Assembly (NCBI RefSeq): GCF_000775915.1
Contig: NZ_BBLT01000005.1
Span: 62,001-126,000, forward strand
Direction of reading: 5' to 3'
Source of the DNA: Sporocytophaga myxococcoides
GTDB taxonomy: Bacteria; Bacteroidota; Bacteroidia; Cytophagales; Cytophagaceae
Length of the DNA: 64,000 bases
The number at the start of each line of letters is the position of its first letter. Position 1 is the stretch's first letter. The notes under the pieces are model-generated. The model searched no databases, was not told the origin of the DNA, and worked only from the letters and a program-made list of their open reading frames with translations. The position numbers were made by a program, and so were the translations under genes. Positions 8,907-16,193 of this stretch are shown here, piece by piece.

Positions 8907-9989
8907 GTGTCGACAGCAATAAATATCTTTATCACTTTAATTCTGATTCCCTGGCCCGCAGCGCTTATGATGTCTCCTATGATGATTGCAGCTGCAGATT
9001 TTCGGAATAGCAGATCATCATTGTTATCTGCAACGCTTATATTGAGCTATCCGGTTATTGTTTTTGCAGTACTTAAGTTCATAGATTTTCCTTTCTGGGG
9101 AATGGATGTAAAGGTATGGCTTTTTGGAGTCTCAGTTGTTTCCGGCATCATTGTCTTATTATATGGTATTCCAGGAATGCTTATTAATCTGGGTAGGGGC
9201 ATAAAGAATGATGGATATTTTAAGAATGATTTTTATGTTTTTTATGATGGGAATAAAATATCTGTAACTGATCCTGCATCATTTTCTGTCATTACAGATG
9301 ATAAGTTTTATGCCAAAGACATTAAACATGTTTTTTACATGGGGAAGATAGTGAAAGAGGCTGATCCCATGACTTTTGAACCCATTAAAGGAATTGGAGA
9401 GGATTTATTGGAAAAGCATGCAACAATATATTGGAAAGACAAAGCGAATGTGTATTACAATGCAAAGAAAATTGAAGGATGTGATGTAGGGACATTTCAG
9501 CAAATAAAGAGTATCTATGGAAAGGACAGAGACCACGTTTATTATGGCAATACAATTTTACCAAAAGCAAATCCTGAAAAGTTCAGGTTTTTAGAAGAAG
9601 GAATCGCAATCGATGAAGCTTCGATATTTATTTTTAATAAACGGGTTAATATTCCAGTTGATCTGCCGAGCTTTGAAGTTGTAAAGAATGGAGACTACTT
9701 ATTCTGCAAAGATAAAAATTATGTGTATCTCCTTTTATATGAGAATCCGGAACCTCTTGTAAAGGTAGATGACGCAGATGTTGCTACGTTTACACTTCTT
9801 GAAAGATATTATGCCAAGGATAAAAATCAAGTGTATTTTTATGGATATAGCAAACTCAATTCAAGAGCCTTATATCACCTGACTGGAGCTGATCCTGATA
9901 GGTTCTCAGTTGAGTATGATGCTTCTACAAACTCAGAAGCCACTGATGGATTGAATTATTATATGTCGGGTAAACCTGTGAAAGTGTAG
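8907..9989 (+). CDS. Membrane-anchored DKNYY-repeat protein
   Basis: 360 residues from a GTG start. Three hydrophobic segments occupy about 5-105. The rest (about 115-345) is built of about six 30-35-residue units with the pattern Y.KD...VYY.G..I..AD..TF, for example DDKFYAKDIKHVFYMGKIV, YGKDRDHVYYGNTI and YYAKDKNQVYFYGY. This is the DKNYY repeat, a presumed beta-rich surface or sensing module with no established reaction. The membrane part at the N-terminus suggests the repeats face the periplasm or cytoplasm from the inner membrane. No ATG alternative is better placed than the GTG. A terminator follows at 10081. Confidence 0.75.
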   Translation: MSTAINIFITLILIPWPAALMMSPMMIAAADFRNSRSSLLSATLILSYPVIVFAVLKFIDFPFWGMDVKVWLFGVSVVSGIIVLLYGIPGMLINLGRGIKNDGYFKNDFYVFYDGNKISVTDPASFSVITDDKFYAKDIKHVFYMGKIVKEADPMTFEPIKGIGEDLLEKHATIYWKDKANVYYNAKKIEGCDVGTFQQIKSIYGKDRDHVYYGNTILPKANPEKFRFLEEGIAIDEASIFIFNKRVNIPVDLPSFEVVKNGDYLFCKDKNYVYLLLYENPEPLVKVDDADVATFTLLERYYAKDKNQVYFYGYSKLNSRALYHLTGADPDRFSVEYDASTNSEATDGLNYYMSGKPVKV

Positions 9990-10080
9990 TGAATGAAAAA
10001 AGAATTTAGCTACTTGTTTTCAGGGAAGGAGTAACTTTAATAATAGCATCTTTAGGTTACCAAGTTATAAGTCAACACAT

Positions 10081-10107
10081 AAAAGGTCCCTTAATAAGAG
10101 ACCTTTT
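10081..10107. terminator. Bidirectional terminator between convergent genes
   Basis: AAAAGGTC (10081-10088) pairs with GACCTTTT (10100-10107); the loop contains further complementary bases. It serves the DKNYY gene from the left and the flavoprotein gene from the right. Confidence 0.65.
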
Positions 10108-10164
10108 ATGTTCTATCGTTTTTGCAAAATGCCATTGCTTTGCCTAAAGCTATTCCTGCACTTC

Positions 10165-11583
10165 TCAAACCTTAACCCTATGTACAGATGGAGTGATATT
10201 TTGATTCACTCTGAATAAATTTTCAGGATCGTATTTATTTTTTACTTCGACAAGTTTGTTATAATTATCACCATAAGTAGCTTTTACGCGGGCATCACCT
10301 TCATCCATCATAAAATTTACATAAGCAGCACCTGCAGAATATGGGTGTAATGCATCCCAGTATTCTTTTGTCCACTTCGTTATTTTTTCCTTGTTTGCAG
10401 GGTCGGGATCTACACCTACAATTACCATAGACCAGTTGGCATCTCTGAATGTCCATGCTGTATCTTTTTTACCCACATGAGAAGCAGCACCATTGACAGG
10501 ATATAAATGCATAGTGGAATGCAAAGTAGGTAGTTTTGCAGCAAATTTTTTATGAATTTCAATTGCCTCATCCGGAATTTCTTTAATGAAATCTGCTCTC
10601 CAATACCATTGATACCCTGTAGGATATAGATCATCAAACATAGTTTGTAAGGCTGTATATGGCATAGGGCCTGTTAGGTCCAGAGCTGGTTTTTTAAAGT
10701 TTCTTACAGGTTTGAATATTTCTTCAGCTTTTCCCAATGGCCCTGTATAGTTCCATACTATTCCACACATTTTTTTCATGTGGAGACTTTCCGGAAACGG
10801 AGCGACAGGAGGAACTGTAATAAAATTGAAAAAGCCATTTAATTCATTCGGGGCTTTTAGGATAAATTCTCGGTACCATTTCAGTACTTCTTCAGCCTCA
10901 CTCAGATCCCATAAAATTGGGCCTCCGAAGACGACATTAACAGGACTTAACTTAAATTTAAATGCTGTAACAACTCCAAAATTACCGCCACCGCCTCTGA
11001 CAGCCCAGAACAGATCCTGGTTTTGTTTTTCATCTGCAGTGATAAAACTTCCATCTGCTTTTACAAGATCAATTGATAACAAATTATCAATAGTAAGTCC
11101 ATAATGACGGGTAAGGTGACCAATACCTCCTCCCAGGGTAAGTCCACCTACACCTGTTGTAGAAATGATTCCTGAAGGACAGGCAAGTCCGAAAATTTGC
11201 GTAGCATGATCAACATCTCCCCATGTGCATCCTGCTCCTACGATTACCGTTTTGGCTTCCGGATCAACTTTTGTATATTTAATATGAGACAAATCGATAA
11301 CCAACCCGCCATCGCATATTCCTAATCCTCCTGCATTATGCCCACCACTTCTGACTGAAAGAAGTATGTCGTTTTTCCTTGCAAAATTTACACAATGGAT
11401 AATATCAGCAACATCTGCGCAGATTACTATCATTGCTGGCTTTTTACTGATCATTCCATTGTACACTTTACGTGCATTCTCATATTCAACATCATCCGGT
11501 AAAATCAGTTTACCTCTTAACCCGGATTGAAATTCTATTACCAAAGATTGATCTATTTTCATTTTATAGATATTTAAATTCAA
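10165..11583 (-). CDS. FAD-dependent oxidoreductase, berberine-bridge-enzyme family
   Basis: 472 residues (465 if Met8, at 11562, is the start). The N-terminal FAD-binding-4 domain (about 40-215) has SVRSGGHNAGG with H82, the residue that carries the 8-alpha-histidyl flavin bond in this family, and GVGGLTLGGGIGHL for pyrophosphate binding. The C-terminal BBE segment is visible as YVNFMMDEGD...YNKLVEVKNKYDPENLFRVNQNI. Members oxidise sugars, alkaloids or other alcohols with oxygen. C135 (GLACPSG) lies near the place where bicovalent members have the second, cysteinyl bond, but spacing to the Gly-rich loop differs, so bicovalent attachment is uncertain. There is no signal peptide; a cytoplasmic enzyme of unknown substrate, transcribed alone. 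Confidence 0.88.
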   Translation of the reverse strand: MNLNIYKMKIDQSLVIEFQSGLRGKLILPDDVEYENARKVYNGMISKKPAMIVICADVADIIHCVNFARKNDILLSVRSGGHNAGGLGICDGGLVIDLSHIKYTKVDPEAKTVIVGAGCTWGDVDHATQIFGLACPSGIISTTGVGGLTLGGGIGHLTRHYGLTIDNLLSIDLVKADGSFITADEKQNQDLFWAVRGGGGNFGVVTAFKFKLSPVNVVFGGPILWDLSEAEEVLKWYREFILKAPNELNGFFNFITVPPVAPFPESLHMKKMCGIVWNYTGPLGKAEEIFKPVRNFKKPALDLTGPMPYTALQTMFDDLYPTGYQWYWRADFIKEIPDEAIEIHKKFAAKLPTLHSTMHLYPVNGAASHVGKKDTAWTFRDANWSMVIVGVDPDPANKEKITKWTKEYWDALHPYSAGAAYVNFMMDEGDARVKATYGDNYNKLVEVKNKYDPENLFRVNQNITPSVHRVKV

Positions 11584-11893
11584 ATGAGATGAATAATGTA
11601 GATTGTAATTTGTTTAATAAGTAACTTATAGTCATTGCGTTACTTTCTGTGTGTAAAGAACATTGCTTAGGAGAATTTGTTCTCAAGATATATGACATTT
11701 TAACGCTATTTATCTGTCGTTATAATATTCGGGATTTACTTAAAACAATTTTGAAGGGAGATACTGGCAAATATTATCCTTAAAGAAATTCTGGTTAATT
11801 TTATATTTACTTAAGACGGGGAGTCCTATCGCAAGTAATAAAAGAAAAAATATGTTGTAAATTAACTAATGTTATGAGTGACAAACATTTTTT
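11584..11893. other. Intergenic region, no gene seen
   Basis: AT-rich sequence between divergently transcribed flavoprotein and signal-peptidase-like genes. I see no open frame worth reporting and no structured RNA; the promoter of the plus-strand gene begins at its right edge. Confidence 0.4.
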
Positions 11894-11901
11894 TATCTTT
11901 G
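11894..11901 (+). promoter_or_regulatory. -7 promoter element for the signal-peptidase-like gene
   Basis: TATCTTTG is an exact TAnnTTTG match, 64 bp before the ATG at 11966. A -33 element is not clear. Confidence 0.45.
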
Positions 11902-11927
11902 TATAAAGTATGATCTGATAGAAGGTA

Positions 11928-11950
11928 ATAATTCTTATATTAAGAATTAT
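11928..11950. promoter_or_regulatory. Operator-like inverted repeat
   Basis: ATAATTCTTA (11928-11937) and TAAGAATTAT (11941-11950) form a perfect 10-bp inverted repeat with a 3-bp centre, located between the -7 element and the start codon. This is where a repressor dimer would bind, or it could form a leader hairpin. No factor can be named. Confidence 0.4.
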
Positions 11951-11965
11951 ATAATATTTGGATTT

Positions 11966-13108
11966 ATGATGAAAAAGAAGTGGCTAGGTTTAGTATTGAA
12001 TATTTTAGTGCCTGGATTAGGTAATTTTTATAGTAGAAAGGTCAGTAAAGGGGCATTGCTGTATGTATTAGCTTTACTTGTATCTTTTACTGGACGGAAT
12101 ATAGCTTATAATTTCTTTCTATTTCTTTTTTCTTTGACTTTAGTCGTCAGCTATTATTTGTATTTAATTGTATCGGGTTATACAGATGTTCAAAGAGATA
12201 AAGTTTATGAGAAGATGAATTATGATAAATGGTACATTTATGTTTTCATAGTTATTTTACATGGAACTTTGATAAATTCTTTTATTCTGGAAAAACTTGA
12301 TAGATTACCAATAAATCTAATGGTTATACCAACACCACAAATGGAACCAGCTTTGATGGTTGGTGATAAAGTGGCTGTAAGTAACACTAAGTTAATCGAA
12401 AGGAAAGATGTGACAGTTTTCTTGTATCCAGAAGATTTAAAGACGTATTACATTCAGAGATGTATAGGTTTACCTGGTGATAGTTTGGAGATAAAGAACA
12501 GTAACGTCTTTATCAATGGTGAAAAATTGGAAGATGTGCCAATAAAATTAAGATACTATGCTACTATGGATGGTTCTGAAATTAATTCAGAGCTTCTAAA
12601 AAAATGCGGAATTGGTATGAGCGAAAATTACAGGTTATCTTCAGACACCTATATATTCTTTTTGGATGAAATGCAAGCCGAAGTCTTTAGGGATTCAGAG
12701 TTTATCAAGAAGTTTCATCCAGCGTTCAGTGTTGAAGGAGAAGCTGAGAAAAGAATATATCCCAAATCTGAAAAATATAAATGGAATGTTGATTTTTATG
12801 GCCCAATATATATTCCGAAAAAAGGAGATAAGATATCTTTAACTGATAAAACCATTGATTTATACTTGAGATGTATTGAGCTTGAAAATGATTCAGTGAA
12901 AAGGACAGGTTCAGGACTATTGGTAAATGGGGGCCCGATTGTTTCATATGAGTTTAAAGAAAATTACTTTTTCATGATGGGAGACAACAGACACAACTCG
13001 TTAGATTCTAGATATTGGGGACTCTTACCAGAAAAGCTTGTGAAAGGAAAAGCTATGTACCTATACTGGAGCAAGGCATTAGATCGAATCGGTCAAAGGG
13101 TAAATTAA
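11966..13108 (+). CDS. Signal peptidase I (S26) homologue lacking both catalytic residues
   Basis: 380 residues. Residues 1-110 contain several membrane helices, beginning with LVPGLGNFYSRKVSKGALLY, as in LepB-like proteins of this phylum. The peptidase domain follows with recognisable boxes: IPTPQMEPALMVGDKV (121-136), YYIQRCIGLPGD (161-172) and MMGDNRHNSLDSRYWG near the C-terminus. In active enzymes the first box carries the nucleophile Ser immediately before Met and the second carries the general-base Lys (YIKR). Here these are Q125 (codon CAA, 12338-12340) and Q164 (codon CAG, 12455-12457). The remaining fold signatures are conserved and the frame is intact, so it looks like a selected, catalytically inactive paralogue rather than debris. 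A cellular LepB must be encoded elsewhere. Role unknown; binding or presenting preproteins is a guess. Confidence 0.85.
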   Translation: MMKKKWLGLVLNILVPGLGNFYSRKVSKGALLYVLALLVSFTGRNIAYNFFLFLFSLTLVVSYYLYLIVSGYTDVQRDKVYEKMNYDKWYIYVFIVILHGTLINSFILEKLDRLPINLMVIPTPQMEPALMVGDKVAVSNTKLIERKDVTVFLYPEDLKTYYIQRCIGLPGDSLEIKNSNVFINGEKLEDVPIKLRYYATMDGSEINSELLKKCGIGMSENYRLSSDTYIFFLDEMQAEVFRDSEFIKKFHPAFSVEGEAEKRIYPKSEKYKWNVDFYGPIYIPKKGDKISLTDKTIDLYLRCIELENDSVKRTGSGLLVNGGPIVSYEFKENYFFMMGDNRHNSLDSRYWGLLPEKLVKGKAMYLYWSKALDRIGQRVN

Positions 13109-13223
13109 AAATGAAGATTGTTTTTTTAGAATAGCTTGGTCTCGAAGGATAGTAAGTGTTCGTGAACCCACAATTCAATAATTGGGGGGCAGTATCAAAA
13201 TATCTTATTCTCTCACTGATCGC

Positions 13224-13265
13224 AAAAAAAAATACCTGAAGAATTTTCTTCAGGTATTTTTTTAT
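13224..13265. terminator. Bidirectional terminator
   Basis: AATACCTGAAGAA (13231-13243) pairs perfectly with TTCTTCAGGTATT (13246-13258), flanked by A-rich and T-rich tails on both sides. It lies between the convergent signal-peptidase-like gene and the DUF4197 gene. Confidence 0.85.
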
Positions 13266-13280
13266 TAGTAAAAGGAAGTT

Positions 13281-14024
13281 CTATTTGGTAAATACCTTCT
13301 TCAGTATATCAGTCACACGTGCAACAGGATCTGTTCTGATTGCTTTTTCCTCATCTGCCACTTTGATGAATAAACCAGTCAGTGCCTTGCCTGTAACATA
13401 GTCGCTTAAATTAGGATTTACAATAGTAAATCTTGGTCCAAACGGAACTTTGTTAAAGGTTTCAGCTGTTGTGTTGTATTTTTCAACAATTTGTCCATAG
13501 GTAGAGGCAGCTGAAACGTTTCCTACAAGAGGTTTACTTAAAGAATTATCTATTTTAGGAGCAAAAAGACCTTTTAAATTTGAATAAGTATTTGTTCTTA
13601 AGTAAGATGTTGCGGCCGAATCGCTGCCATTCAGGATACTTAATCCATCTGTAATGGACATGTTGGTAATCGCATTAACAAAGATAGGTTTTGCCTCAGA
13701 AGCAGCATCTTCTGCGGATCTGTTAATCTTTAATACTAATTGATCGATCAGAGGCTGAACAACAGCAGAAATACCCAGGGAATTCAGATTGTTTTGTATC
13801 ATTTGAACTTCCGGAGGAAGTAATATTTTAACTGCTTCATCTTTATAATAACCGTCTGTTTTGTTAAGCATGGTTACAGAGGTGTCTGTTCCTACTCTTA
13901 AGGCCTCTTTTAAACCCTGAACGACTTCGTCCTGAGATAGAGAAGGATCGATACCCAGCTCTTCACAGGAAGTCATAAAAATGCTCCCTGCAATTAAAAA
14001 AAGTAAGCTTAATTTTTTTATCAT
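13281..14024 (-). CDS. DUF4197-family lipoprotein
   Basis: 247 residues. Lipoprotein signal MIKKLSLLFLIAGSIFMTSC, lipobox Cys at residue 20. The rest matches the DUF4197 pattern: LSQDEVVQGLKEALRVGTD, a NKTDGYYKDEAVKILLP segment, and a C-terminal ALTGLFIKVADEEKAIRTDP, after which DUF4197 proteins usually end in a short helical VTDILKKVF. The family is widespread in Bacteroidota and Proteobacteria without a known reaction. It should sit in a membrane facing the periplasm. Transcribed alone with a plausible promoter at 14114-14141. Confidence 0.88.
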   Translation of the reverse strand: MIKKLSLLFLIAGSIFMTSCEELGIDPSLSQDEVVQGLKEALRVGTDTSVTMLNKTDGYYKDEAVKILLPPEVQMIQNNLNSLGISAVVQPLIDQLVLKINRSAEDAASEAKPIFVNAITNMSITDGLSILNGSDSAATSYLRTNTYSNLKGLFAPKIDNSLSKPLVGNVSAASTYGQIVEKYNTTAETFNKVPFGPRFTIVNPNLSDYVTGKALTGLFIKVADEEKAIRTDPVARVTDILKKVFTK

Positions 14025-14328
14025 AAAATGTTAAATATTGGTTTTCTTTCAGATCAGAAACACTTTTTAATCTGATATATTGCTATACGGACTTTTAATA
14101 AAGTTGATTAGTGCAAATATAAGTTATTTTATGAAATTCAAGTAATTTATGAATGGTGTGGTTTTAGGTTTAACGTATTGGTAATTAGCGGTTTGTTTGT
14201 TTCGGTATTAGTAGTTCAGGTTCGTTATTTTGATTGAATTCTATAGATTTAGTAAAAAATAATAATTTGTCATCATAGCTTTTTGCTATGATAAGGTAAC
14301 GAGATAAATATTATTCTGATTTAAATAA
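14025..14328. other. Intergenic region, promoter only
   Basis: Apart from the DUF4197 promoter I see no gene, hairpin with T-run or repeat. The part near 14260-14290 has an imperfect inverted repeat (TCATAGCTTTTTGCTATGA) that could be a weak terminator of the alginate-export-type gene lying to the right. Confidence 0.35.
14114..14141 (-). promoter_or_regulatory. Promoter of the DUF4197 gene
   Basis: On the minus strand TTG (14141-14139) and TATATTTG (14121-14114) are separated by 17 bp, matching the phylum's -33/-7 pattern although the spacer is a little short. The start codon is 90 bp downstream. Confidence 0.5.
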
Positions 14329-15864
14329 TTACCATTTCTTGAAGATATCAAAGAAGTTAACCATGGTTTCTATGTAAAAGAAATTTGAACCCAAGGTAGA
14401 ATTATTATATGCAACCTCTTGTCGATTTTTAACGAAGGTTCCGTTAAAGTAATGTGAGTATCCTATTGCAGTCTTGATAAATTTTAAAACTTCAAACCTT
14501 ATACGCCCATCCGGACCGTGGCCCAAGTACACGCCACTTTGCCCTGTTTTATCCCTGTTTGGAGCATCTGGGTTAGTGGGAACGTTGAATAAGTTATTGA
14601 ATCTGTCTGTCCTGCTGGCAAGCCAATAGAAGCTGTAAGAGAAATCTACTTTTAGTTTTTTTCCTGGTTCAAACTCTACTCTTGCTTTGGGAGCTATAAT
14701 ATTTTCCATAACGATATAATCATCAGCAGACCATGGGCGGGCGAATCCATAGAAACGTTCAAACCTGTTGTTTACATCGTCATTTGGGTTTCTGTCTCCA
14801 CTTGCATAGCCATAAAATAAACTGAATCGGGGTTTCCAGCCATATTGAAATTTATAACCGATTTCTGCAGTGATGGCATAAGCTCTTTGCTTTTTATTGT
14901 TGTCCGTTCCTAATTGCTGATTGTATGTTACATCGTAATTTATTTCCTTGGTCAGCCAGCCATAAACCCTTGTTCCAATGTTATAAATGCGACGATCCCG
15001 TATGGTATCCTGAGAGTTAGGTTTTTGTCTTAAATACAAAAGATAAGGTTCAATAGTAATGATCCTGGACCATTTTCTCCAGTGAAAAATTGCTGCTCCA
15101 AATTGAGTTTGATGATCTGCGGTATCAAGTTCTGTCATAAGTCTGACTAAAGGTTTTAATGCAAGCAAATCAATCTGCCAATCATTTTTATCCTGTCCTA
15201 AGGCAGCTCTGAAACCGGTAAAGGTATTGGTCGTATTCCGCCATTGGTTTGAACCAATCAATCGTCTATCCAGAAATTCAAAATTCTGTCTCCCGAATCG
15301 CACAAAGGCAGGTCTGTTGTTTCCATATGGATCTTTGCCTAAAGCTTTTTTAAAATGTAGTTCAGCATAAAGGGAAATGGGTTCTACCCGGTTAAAGTCT
15401 CTGTTGTCCCTGGGAAATTTGCTATGTACTCTGAATGCATCGCTCATTTCCACTGCAAATCGAAATGGATCTAATACCTCCTTTATGCCGACATAGGCTC
15501 TTGTTCTGAATAGTATGGGATAATCTGTTGTAAGAAATGGTCTTCTTATATCATATTGACGATATTCAAAACGTACTCTGTTATCCAGACCTACATCAAG
15601 CCAGCTTATTTTTTCAACTCCCGTTATTCCTGTTTTATTAAATTGCCTGGCGTATTCCGGAGGGGTTGGGTCTCTTTTGGTGCCATAAGAACCTGCTTCT
15701 ACATAGTAAGATTTCTGTTCTTCAGTTTTCTTAGCTGTTGTATCCTTTTGTACTAATGTTGAGTCTTGTGCCTTTGAAACGAAAGTTGATAGCAGAATCA
15801 ATATAAAAATAAATCCTTTGGGTGCTAATGCAATTAGTCTTATAACATTCTTAAAAGTTGACAT
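14329..15864 (-). CDS. Alginate-export-type outer membrane beta-barrel protein
   Basis: 511 residues. A signal peptide ends around SKAQDS (residue 33). The mature part resembles the alginate_exp (AlgE-like porin) family: WLDVGLDNRVRFEYR at the start of the barrel, FRTRAYVGIKEVLDPFRFAVE, FVRFGRQNFEFLDRRLIGSNQW, and many alternating amphipathic strands to the aromatic C-terminus FDIFKKW. Family members export alginate or act as general porins; substrate here cannot be told, and no alginate biosynthesis genes are in the window. Two glycosyl- or polysaccharide-related genes lie at a distance only. A -7 element TAATTTTG is present upstream. Confidence 0.85.
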   Translation of the reverse strand: MSTFKNVIRLIALAPKGFIFILILLSTFVSKAQDSTLVQKDTTAKKTEEQKSYYVEAGSYGTKRDPTPPEYARQFNKTGITGVEKISWLDVGLDNRVRFEYRQYDIRRPFLTTDYPILFRTRAYVGIKEVLDPFRFAVEMSDAFRVHSKFPRDNRDFNRVEPISLYAELHFKKALGKDPYGNNRPAFVRFGRQNFEFLDRRLIGSNQWRNTTNTFTGFRAALGQDKNDWQIDLLALKPLVRLMTELDTADHQTQFGAAIFHWRKWSRIITIEPYLLYLRQKPNSQDTIRDRRIYNIGTRVYGWLTKEINYDVTYNQQLGTDNNKKQRAYAITAEIGYKFQYGWKPRFSLFYGYASGDRNPNDDVNNRFERFYGFARPWSADDYIVMENIIAPKARVEFEPGKKLKVDFSYSFYWLASRTDRFNNLFNVPTNPDAPNRDKTGQSGVYLGHGPDGRIRFEVLKFIKTAIGYSHYFNGTFVKNRQEVAYNNSTLGSNFFYIETMVNFFDIFKKW

Positions 15865-16193
15865 AATTTTTTAAATCTCAAATCTTCCCTTCATAGATAA
15901 TTTTCAAAATTATATAAATTCCATTGAATCAGAAGTTAAGTTTCATCAAATTTTTACTGATTCTAAAGAAACATGATTCAGAAGGCAAAACAAAACATGT
16001 TTGGTAATGTTTTGCAATGAGAATGAAACCTTTATTAATTTCAGAAAAATAAATCAAAACAGTTGAAAAGATACCAGTAGGTGGATTACTGGTTTCCTGA
16101 AATAACAAGAAATGTAGGTACTTAATGTCTGATTTCAAAATATCCTGTAGATACATATTCTGCAGGATTTTTTGAAATGAAAGGATAAGATTT
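15865..16193. other. Intergenic region; possible weak terminator
   Basis: No convincing gene. ATCCTG (16142-16147) and CAGGAT (16163-16168) form a 6-bp hairpin whose minus-strand side is followed by ATTTTGAAAT; it may end the large T9SS gene on the right. Confidence 0.3.
15905..15912 (-). promoter_or_regulatory. -7 element for the alginate-export-type gene
   Basis: Reads TAATTTTG on the minus strand, an exact TAnnTTTG match 41 bp before the start codon. No clear -33 element. Confidence 0.35.

Noticed and set aside
10778-11104. Long plus-strand frame opposite the flavoprotein gene
   Set aside because: Antisense shadow of the well-supported BBE-type gene.
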